Assembly (NCBI RefSeq): GCF_000283155.1
Contig: NW_004454170.1
Span: 13,924,927 to 13,988,926, forward strand
Length of the DNA stretch: 64,000 nucleotides
Direction: 5' to 3'
From: Ceratotherium simum simum
Lineage: Eukaryota; Chordata; Mammalia; Perissodactyla; Rhinocerotidae
How positions within the stretch are numbered: position 1 is the first letter of the stretch; every line of letters begins with the position of its first letter. The position numbers and the translations under genes are program-made. Positions 55,975 to 64,000 of the stretch are shown here, piece after piece. The notes below the pieces were generated by a model. That model had not been told where the DNA came from and ran no database searches. It saw nothing but the letters and a program-made list of their open reading frames with translations.

Positions 55975-56125
55975 TTGAATCAACATCCCCTGGGAACTGG
56001 TTGGAAATGCAGATTCTCAGGCTCCATCCCAGACCTAATGAATCATAATCTGCATTTTAGCAAGAGCCCCAATCATTTTAGCAAGTGATTTGTATGTGCT
56101 TGAAAGTTTGAAAAACAGTGTCATG
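55975..56125 (+). mobile_element. MER5-type hAT fragment
   Basis: 'catcccctgggaactggttggaaatgcagattctcaggctccatcccagacctaatgaatcataatctgcattttagcaagagcccc', typical MER5A. Confidence 0.88.
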
Positions 56126-56300
56126 GGCTGTACGTTGGAACCACATAGGTTTGGTTTGTTTTTTGGTTTTAATGCTGTTGCCTAGATCCCAGCCCCAGAA
56201 ATTCCTATTTAATTTGTAGGGGGTGCATTCTGGGCATTGGGATTTTTCCGAAGATTCCCAAGTAATTCTAATGTGCAACAGAGTTTGAGAACCACTGCCC
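56126..56300 (+). mobile_element. MER5-like hAT fragment
   Basis: 'gctgttgcctagatcccagccccagaaattcc...gcattgggatttttccgaagattcccaagtaattctaatgtgcaacagagtttgagaaccactg'. Ends in the hAT terminal repeat gaaccactg. Confidence 0.75.
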
Positions 56301-56319
56301 TGGAGTCACTGTCTCCATA

Positions 56320-56445
56320 GTTTTGATGTTTGTTGCAGCCTGGGGCACTTGCTGAAATGTAGATTCTGAATCTTTTGGTGTGGGGCGGATCCTGAGAATC
56401 TGCATTTCTAACCAGTTGCCAGGTGATGTTGATGCAATTTTATTT
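56320..56445 (+). mobile_element. MER5-type hAT fragment
   Basis: 'gcttgctgaaatgtagattctgaatc'-like text, then 'cctgagaatctgcatttctaaccagttgccaggtgatgttgatgc'. A third MER5-class copy in a row. Confidence 0.8.
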
Positions 56446-56653
56446 CTTTTGCATCTTCCTCCACAATACTTAGCTCCAGACACAAGGAGATGCTAATTAA
56501 ATAATATTTCAAGGGCCCACTTATTTTTTTTCAAGTGTAAAGATAATTGTATTCTATGGCTATTTTTCATATGTTTTTTAAAAAGGTAATGGCAACAAAC
56601 TCAAACCCCTAAAGAATAGTAAGAAGGAAAATTAATGTTAACTTAAATGTTAG

Positions 56654-57116
56654 CAGCCTGTTATGGGTTGAATTGTGCCCCCCAAAAAGACACAATGAAT
56701 TTCTAACCTCCAGAACCTCAGAACTTATTTGAAAATAGATGCAAATGCAGATGTAATTGGTTAAGTTAAAATGAGGTCCCACTGGAGTAGGGTGGGCCCT
56801 TAATCCAATATGACTGGTGTCTTTATAAGAAGAAGAGCAGAGACATAGAGACAGACACACGCAGGGGTATGTGATGATGGAGGCAGAGGTTGCATCTACA
56901 AGTCAAGAAATGCCAAGGATTGCCGGCAACCACCAGAAGCTAGGAAGAGGCAAGGAAGGATTCCTCCCTAAAGCCCTCAGAGGGAGTGTGGCCCTGCCAA
57001 CACCTCAGTTTCAAACCTCTAGCCTCCAGAACGGTGAGAGAATTAATTTCTGTTGTTTTAAGCCACGCAGTTTGTAATAATTTGTTACAGCAGCCCTGGG
57101 AAACTGACATACAGCC
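56654..57116 (+). mobile_element. MLT1 MaLR solo LTR, 5-bp TSD
   Basis: LTR 56659-57111, from tgttatgggttgaattgtgcc to 'ggaaactgacata'. TSD cagcc (56654-56658, 57112-57116). Same subfamily type as 17219-17637, with matching blocks 'gggtgggcccttaatccaa.atgactggtgt' and 'ttctgttgttttaagccac'. Confidence 0.92.
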
Positions 57117-57123
57117 TATCTTC

Positions 57124-57156
57124 TTAGTACTTAGTACCTAAGTACTTAGTACTTAC
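57124..57156. repeat. (TTAGTAC)n imperfect repeat
   Basis: Four heptamer-like units with one inverted-looking change (cctaagtac), so the block is also nearly palindromic. Confidence 0.8.
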
Positions 57157-58525
57157 TGCGTAGGCCAGCAGTTTTTGTTGTTTTGTTTTTTTGCATCCAG
57201 GACATATGGGCCACTGCCTACTCACAAATCTGCCAATAGCTACTTCAAATTTGGATCATCATTTACTATTACATATACAAGGGGAGGAATTATAAAGTAA
57301 GAGAAGCAAGTGAATAGAGAGAGTTCTACTGACAGAAAAAATGAAGGAAAGTGGGGAGACTTACAACTCGAGGAAAGAAAAAAAATATATAGACACTTAC
57401 AGAGTTTATTATGAATAATCTCAAATTCCAGGAAAAGTACAAAAGTTCTCAGAAATGAAATTATCCCTTAACAGAAGTACATCACTTTGTGATCACACAG
57501 GTCGAGATTTAAAACACAGCACCATCTGTGTGATTTTAAAGAAGTCATATAATGTTCATGAATCTGTACCATGGGAACACCAATGATGAAACCTTTCCAC
57601 AGAGGGCTGCTCGGCAGCTTGTCAAAAACATTCAGTCAATGGTAGCCATCATTATCAGAAGACAGGAGAAAGAGCATTGAACAGAATCAGCTCAGCTAAA
57701 TGCCACCTTAAGCCCAGCTCAGGAGAGAAAGTATGGAATTGGTTAAATAAAAACAATGGTAGCAACAGTGGCAAATTCTGCATAGGAGAGGGACCCCTGG
57801 AATTATCGGCGGGCATTGTGGTCCAGCCCAGGACATAGGGCACCTGGGGGTGGCACCTGGTGGCAGAAAAAGGCTTTTAAAGGGTGGGTGGGTGGGTGTG
57901 GGTAGATGGGCAGTGGTCCTGAAAACAAACTTCCCTTCACAATTTTTCCATGGATCAGTCTTGAGTAAATAAAATATTTTCCCTTACAGTGTATTAAAAA
58001 CACATCTGATCTTATTTCTAAATCATTCCTAAGTATGTCTGAGCAAAGACAACCACTGATGAAAATTATATGTATATATTTTTGTAGAGAAAAAAAGACT
58101 AAATGAAATAAAATTTGCTCTGAACCTTTATTTATTATTAAACTTCAAAATGAGAATAAACTAAGTGCACATTTATAATATTTTCAAACTAATTAAAATT
58201 CAGTGCAGCCAGTATTTTGGTGTTTTAAATGTTCATTAGACAAGAAGAGAAAAACAAGTAGTGAAGTTTATTCCACTAGAGACAAAAATGAGACGTTTAT
58301 TTCCAATAAGGGTACAACATAATCTGTCCCTCTAGCTTTGATTTGTTTTGTTTTGCTTTTTGGTCAGAAGAACTTCTAAACTACCACTAAGCAGACAAAT
58401 AACTATATAATTTACTTTAACCTGCAAAATTATTCTAGAATTATTTAATTCCCTGGGTAGCAGGAAGAATATAGTCTACTTACTAGAGTAGGAGAAATTT
58501 CATTTCTTCAGACATTTGCTCGTAC
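57157..58525. other. Unannotated, G-run cluster
   Basis: Unique, AT-rich except 57590-57940. Contains the (GGGT)n motif at 57882-57902. No gene. Confidence 0.5.
57882..57902 (+). other. (GGGT)n G-quadruplex motif
   Basis: Five GGG runs separated by T, T, T and TGT. Single-base loops give one of the most stable parallel quadruplex patterns known for DNA. Confidence 0.65.
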
Positions 58526-58901
58526 CTGTATGCTATAGACTGAATGTTTGTGTCCCCCTAAAATTCATATGTTAAATCCTAACCCCTAATGTGATGCTAT
58601 TAGCAGGTGGGACCTTTGGGAGATGATTAGGTCATGAGGATGGAGCCCTCATGAATGGGATTAGTGTCCTTATAAAAGACAGCCCAGAGAGCTCCTAGTC
58701 CCCTTCCATCTTGTGAGGACATAAGAGGAAGAGAAGATGCTATCTATGAACCTGGAAGTGGGCCCTCGCCAGACACTGAATCTGCAGACACCTTGATCTT
58801 GGACTTTCCAGCCTTCAGAATTGTGAGAAATAAGTATTTGTAGTATAAGCAACCCATCTATAGTATTCTGTTATAGCAGCCTGATGGACTAAGACGCTGT
58901 A
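58526..58901 (+). mobile_element. MST/MLT1A MaLR solo LTR, 5-bp TSD
   Basis: LTR 58531-58896: tgctatagactgaatgtttgtgtccccc..., 'ggtgggacctttgggagatgattaggtcatgaggatggagccctcatgaatgggattagtg', ending 'gcagcctgatggactaagac'. TSD ctgta (58526-58530, 58897-58901). A different MaLR subfamily from the two MLT1 copies. Confidence 0.93.
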
Positions 58902-58909
58902 TTACTACT

Positions 58910-59040
58910 TTCTTCCTATTTTATTATAATTTATCTCTGTACAGGTCTGACTACCTGTGAAATCCTGAAGGATAGAGACTATCTAATTCATCGTTTTATG
59001 TTCAGGACCATCAAGTTGCTCAACAAATTGTTGAATAAAC
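58910..59040 (+). mobile_element. L2 LINE 3' end
   Basis: 'gaaggatagagactatctaattcatcgttttatgttcaggaccatcaagttgctcaacaaattgttgaataaac', L2 terminus. Confidence 0.75.
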
Positions 59041-61133
59041 TATTATAAAACTATGGAGTGGATCTTCATATGCTCTGGTGAACTGTAACACAAGAAACCT
59101 GACACAGTGGACATTTGTCAACGTTTTGGTCTCTGATCATCTAAACCTCCTTCATGTGTTTAAAAAAATGTCCCTTTGTATGTAGCTAGATAGTCACTTC
59201 CCCAAGTCCCTGGTAACCCCAGTCCCCCAATCACCTTTCAAATTGGGACATCATGACACTGACAAGCAGAGACTCTGGAGGTTCCTTCATGCTGGTGGCA
59301 GAGGGAGCCCCGACTGAAACAGTTTCCCAGGGGAGTGGTGCCACCAGCATCATATGGCCCCCAGGGTCCAGAGGTCACCAACAGTTGCAGCAGAAACCTC
59401 ACAGGACTGGTGTGAAATGTGGTGCTATCTCTAGCCCAGCATCCCTTGTTCCTAGTCCCTTTCTGATCTTGACTCTTGAACCTTTCTGAAGATGTTGTGA
59501 GCTGCCCAATATCCTCTAGATAAATCTCTTTTCTGCCTAAATCATCCAAAGTTCACTTCTGAGCCCATAACTAAGAATCCTGCTGAGTCCAATCAGGCTC
59601 CACCACTAATCAGCAGACTGATAGACTCACCTCAATACTCTGGGATTAATTAGATTGTCTATTTATAAACATGACCATTTTTGACTATATGTCTAAACTT
59701 CCTTCCAATTCTAAAATTCTTTGATTTCATTAGGCAGTTTCAGTGAGGGATATAAATATTGTGTTAACTCAATATCTGTGCTTCTCATTCATTCATCAAC
59801 ATTTATGTGTACCTTCTAGATGGATAGATCAGACACTAGTTTTTCCAGTCTTGCCTGTGTCTTTGAAGAACTCTCGGGTCAGTAGGGGAGTCTGGACTTT
59901 TGGTGACATACCTTATATTAGGGCCAATACTGAGAATAATACAAAGCTCCATTGCCAGCCACTGACTGTATCTCACACAACACTGAATGTGTGTCACTGA
60001 GCGGAGACAGAAAAAATGTTCCTTGGACTCAACTTAATCATGATCTGTAGAGAGATTTGATAAAGTGTCCTCACGGGAGTTAAGTATGCTTAGGGTGTAC
60101 CCTTATTATTCACAGCTGTCACATGAATCAGGAAAAGTCATTCTTGTCCAAGAAAGAAAGGTGCTGGCAATTCAGTCGCACAGTTGCCGGGGTGATTTTT
60201 AAAAGCAGTTATGTGAAAGGAAAATTCAAAGAAAGCCAAATCACACAGGGCTGGTTACCTGCCATCAAGCTGGCTGTGGTTATCTTGTTTCCTGGGTCTT
60301 TATTGCTAACAAAGGGCTCATGTACTTTGGCACTTATCGGAAAAAGGCCCTAATTTTCTTTTCACTTACACAAGCTATCTCTTACAGATGAGATTTAAAT
60401 AGGAGATTAGCATGAAATTCTCGCCCTTTCTTCTATTTCTATAACCTAGAAACCATTCAGTGGATCTGATAAGAGCAATTTCTTTGCATTTTGACGTTGA
60501 GAGGGTACATTTGAGGGGTTATTATGAGGACCATGCTGTTCTCCAAGTTTCATAGGGAGTGAGTTATATTCTGTCACCTGTAATGAATGCAAAAAAACTT
60601 CAAAAAATCAGAATCCACACATTCTAAACAGTATATTTTCCCAAACACTGTAAAGAAGAATATTGTTCATTTAAAAAAAATGCAATCCCCCTTTTTATCA
60701 TTTTTGCTCTAAAAAAGAATTAGGAGAAGGTATGTGACATATAAAATGCTGGTCTATTAACATTCTCATCCCCAGATTCCAAAGAACAATAAAATGCCCA
60801 GATTTGCAAGGCAATCAGTGACTATCCAGTTGACATCAAGCAATGCCATGTCCATTTTATGTCAGCAAGTCCTTGTTCTTATAGCCAGGCCCACAGAAAT
60901 CTGCAGCTATGGACTAGCTTTAGTAATATGAAGAATAACCTTTACAGTTAGGATTTAAAGTCTTTCAATGTGTGGAGTCCAAGCCATAAATAATTCTGGG
61001 AAGAAGAGCCTGGCAGCTGCTGCAGCTCAGCCCCTTTAGATCCTCCAGGGATGTAGCAGCAGGAGGGCAGAGGGACAGAGGAGGGCTGGTGATTAGGCTG
61101 CCTGCCATTCCCCGTTCCCTCCAGTGATCAGCT
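59041..61133. other. Mostly unique, repeat-poor
   Basis: An L2 scrap may lie at 59785-59895 ('cattcattcatcaacatttatgtgtaccttctag'). 60110-60560 is high-complexity, repeat-free and has several GATA-type words, so it is a candidate conserved noncoding block. Frames such as 59238-59549 show no domain. Confidence 0.4.
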
Positions 61134-61402
61134 CCCAAAAGCTTTTTTTTTTTTTGTGAGGAAGATTAGCCCTGAGCTAACATCTGCCAATCCTCGTCTT
61201 TTTTTGCTGAGGAAGACTGGCCCTGGGCTAACATCTGTGCTCATCTTCCTCTACTTTATGTGGGACGCCGCCACAGCATGGCTTGACAAGCGGTGCATCG
61301 GTGCGCGCCCGGGATCCAAACCAGCGAACCCTAGGCCACCGCAGTGGAGCAGGCGCACTTAAACCGCTTGCGCCACCAGGCCGGCCCCCCCAAAAGCTTT
61401 TT
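61134..61402 (-). mobile_element. ERE SINE, 14-bp TSD
   Basis: Reverse short-form ERE with a T-run tail and complete head ('ccaccaggccggccc'). Perfect TSD cccaaaagcttttt (61134-61147, 61389-61402). Confidence 0.95.
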
Positions 61403-62034
61403 AAACTGACTTTTCATCTGCCTGAGTAAATCTAACAAAGATAAAAAAAAAAAAGATAACAAGGAATTATATGAGAGTGACTTTCCTTTATTAGTCATCT
61501 CAAAACTTGGGGTACAGAAAACGCCCAATGGACAGTACTCAAAATTGAACAGAAGAAAATAAAAATAAAAGAGATTTTATTAAAAAATAAAATAAAAATG
61601 ATAAATAAAAATAAAATAATCTTAGGCCTAGGAGACTTCTTCCTCAATCAAGCAGGAATCTGTGAAATCATTAGTACCTGAATACTTCGGTCAGTAATGC
61701 TTTGTAAATTTATCTGGATAAATTCGACCATTTATCTGGCTAGAAGCCACACGAACCTTCCTATGATTCTGCAGTAGTAATTAGATATGTCTTTCCTACA
61801 AGTAACATCCCATTGCTCTTGGGTTTCACTCTCTACGTTTTTGCTCATATTTTTCTACTATATTGATGATCTAACCAGACATTCCTTCAGAATGAAAAGT
61901 AGGCTATTGTTAAATGAATGGCCAAGATTAGCAGTTTAGTCTACGGATATGGAAAATACCTGTTTTATTTATAGCACCAACTTGTGATGTTAGAATCATC
62001 TTTAGCAACAATCATTTGTTGAACATCATAAGGC
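61403..62034. other. AT-rich, A-rich low complexity
   Basis: 61556-61619 is an A-rich (AAAAT)n-like tract. The rest is unique; no gene. Confidence 0.5.
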
Positions 62035-62760
62035 TTTGCAATGCAGTGGAAAGAATGCGGGTTCTGGATCACACAGATGGATTTGAATCCCAGTCTCACC
62101 ATTAATTAACTTGTCTGTATCTCTTTTCTTTTTTTCTGTACAATAGTGTGGTAGGCAGCCTTTAGTATTCACACCCTTGTGTAGTCCCCTCTCTTTGGGG
62201 GTTGGTTGGACCTAGTGCATTGCTTCTAATGACTAGAATATAGAATATGGCAAAAGTGATGAGATATCACTTGCAAGATTAGGTAACAGACTGTAGCTCC
62301 CATATTCTCTCTGTCTCTTCCTCTCTCTCTCTCACACACTCTCCATCTGTCTATGACCAGTAGCCAGTGAGGATCTGAGGCCTGCCAACAGCCATGGGAG
62401 ATGGAAGCACAATTTACTGGAAGCTTGGAAATGGACCTTCTGCTATTTGATCTTTGAAATAACTGAAGTGTGAGCCAACACCTTGAGGGCATCCTTATGA
62501 GAGACCCTGAAGCAGCGAACTCAGCTAAGCCATGTCTGCATTTCTGACCCGCAGAAACTGTGAGTTAAATAAATGTGTGTTGCTCTAAGCTGCTAAGTTT
62601 GGGGGCGGGGGTGGAGTTCATTACACAGCAATAGATAATGAATACAAATGGAAATAATAACACCTCCATTCCAAGACTGTCGTGTGGGTTAGAGATGGTG
62701 TATGCATCATGTTTGTACATAGCCTCTCCTCAATAAACGGTAGCTCTGACTATTACCAAG
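62035..62760 (+). mobile_element. MIR SINE split by an LTR
   Basis: 5' half 62035-62146 ('gcagtggaaagaatgcgggttctggatcacacagatggatttgaatcccagtctcacc') and 3' half 62647-62760 ('gaaataataacacctccattcc...tagcctctcctcaataaacggtagctctgactatta'). Together they make one MIR, interrupted by the MLT1 LTR. Confidence 0.85.
62142..62651 (+). mobile_element. MLT1 MaLR LTR inside MIR
   Basis: LTR 62147-62646, beginning tgtggtaggcagcctttag and ending 'ttacacagcaatagataatgaataca'. TSD aatag/aatgg (62142-62146, 62647-62651; one mismatch). Holds a CT-rich run (62308-62345). Confidence 0.85.
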
Positions 62761-63289
62761 TGCTCCTCTGTATGGGGAGCTACTCTCTGCATCACTTACT
62801 TTCTAAGTTTTATAAATGCAACATGGGCTAGAGGAAAATAATAATTCCCTTTAAGCTCAAATTAAAGAAATTTGAAAAGAAGAGAATTGCATTGTGTGGA
62901 TGCTAGTGGAAAGGCCAACTGGCAGGTCTTTGAGAAGTATGGACTTGATTGAAGCAATAACAGAAGAAAGTAAAATGAGCTAACAGGGGTGATATGGAGA
63001 ATGGAAATGTCCAATATGAACAAGGGCTTAATGTCTTAAGAATAAGCCTCAAATTCCCTTCACTGACTTAACCACTCAAGGCACAGTGATTTTCAAATCT
63101 TTAATGCAACACTTGAAAATATTAATGATAAAAGAGTTAATCATGTTTTACCTGGGTAATAAGAAGTTAAATTTGCAATCATGAAACTGAAAAAAAATAT
63201 AGTAAAAATATGAAGAGGGCTCCCCAGAAAGGCAGTGTAGCATCAGGGAAAAGTCCCTGAATTCGAACTAGAAGCTTTGATTCTGAGAT
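62761..63289. other. Unannotated, no gene seen
   Basis: AT-rich unique sequence between the MIR and the last L2. Confidence 0.5.
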
Positions 63290-64000
63290 TTGCTTTGCTT
63301 TTGCTCTTTCAAAAAGCATGTATTGAGTGCCTACTATATGCCAAACTCTTTTCCAACTCTCTAGTTGCTGGGATATAGTTGTGGGCAGAACAGACATAAT
63401 CTATGGCCTTCGTGGAGCTAGTGGGACATGAAAAAATACATATATAATTACAACTGTAATAAGTACCACAAGGAAAAGAACAGGGTATAATTTTAAAATG
63501 ACAGGAGGGACCTACACTGAATTGGAGGGTTAGGGAAAGCCTCTCTTGAGGAAATGACATTTAAACCGAAAGATGTGCCTGAGTTAGCCAGGCAACTGAG
63601 TAACAGAGCTGGGGGGAAGAATATTTCAATCAGAGAAGACGGCGTGGTGAAGGCTTTAAAGCAGGAACAAGCTTGGCAGGTCTGAGCAACAGAGAAGTTC
63701 ATGGGGCTTCCAGAACATGGTAGGCAAAAAGGAGAGTGGAGGTTGGAGATACAAACAGGCCCGGATGGCACAGAGACTTGTGTGCACGTTAGGAAGTAAG
63801 TTACTGAGCCATTGAAGGATTTTAAGTACAATGATGAAATTTATTTTTAATGAACGATCACTCTGGTGGGAATACAGAAATAGGATTAAGGGTAAATGGT
63901 TAAAAAAAAAACTTGCCAGAGGCCTTAGTGTCAACTAGAGTGGACACAGCAGAGATGGAAAGAAGGTGATGGATTCGAGATATGTTTTAAAGAAAAAATC
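63290..64000 (-). mobile_element. L2 LINE, runs off the window
   Basis: Plus-strand text from 'agcatgtattgagtgcctactatatgccaaactc' through 'gttactgagccattgaaggattttaag' and 'gatcactctggtgg' to 'ggtgatggattcgagatatgtttt' is reverse L2. Overlapping minus-strand frames of 72-112 codons fall here and are not genes. Confidence 0.88.

Noticed and set aside
63493..63934. Cys/Ser/Pro-rich minus-strand frames up to 112 codons
   Set aside because: Entirely within the terminal L2 element.

Overview
The window is mammalian nuclear DNA, most likely from a perissodactyl (horse, ass, zebra, tapir or rhinoceros). The evidence is eight copies of the ERE family, a tRNA-Ser-derived SINE restricted to that order. 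Their heads show the characteristic GGGCCGGCCC start and Pol III A and B boxes, and six have convincing target-site duplications (TSDs). A ninth, larger SINE (52945-53354) has the same kind of tRNA head and an RTE/BovB-like tail. The rest of the repeat content is the usual eutherian set: MIR, L2, L3/CR1, L1, MaLR LTRs (MLT1/MST) and MER5-type hAT elements.

I found no convincing protein-coding gene, rRNA, tRNA, CpG island or CRISPR array. Open frames of 60-209 codons look like chance frames or fall inside transposons; the longest is antisense in a decayed L1. The window therefore looks like a gene desert or the inside of a very long intron. Two weak signs favour an intron of a plus-strand gene: a textbook recursive-splice (ratchet) sequence at 31085-31104, and an exon-like open frame bounded by splice signals at 32103-32253.

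Layout. 0-9 kb: an L1-type fragment, two EREs, several MIR/L2 remnants and an L1 3' end. 9-22 kb: mostly unique AT-rich DNA with MIR copies, an L3/CR1 remnant, MLT1 LTRs and an L1 carrying an ERE insertion. 22-28 kb: a more GC-rich stretch, an L2 block cut off by an ERE, another ERE, then a CpG-bearing ETS/kB motif cluster (27.68-28.04 kb). 28-37 kb: MER5, MIR, L2, the ratchet and exon candidates, an ERE and an ERV-type LTR. 37-48 kb: an ERE, a MaLR LTR inserted in L2, a short L1 tail with a 15-bp TSD, and a hAT element. 48-51 kb: the 5' half of a reversed L1, then L2 split by an MLT1. 51-54 kb: the chimeric SINE, lying between two identical 26-mers. 54-64 kb: L2, MER5 fragments, MLT1 and MST LTRs, an ERE, a MIR split by an MLT1, and a final L2 running off the end.

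The insertions give a clear relative history: MIR/L2/L3 are oldest, MaLR LTRs landed inside them with 5-bp TSDs, and EREs landed last. Family names come from recognition of consensus-like sequence, not from a database search; subfamily labels and many ends are approximate.
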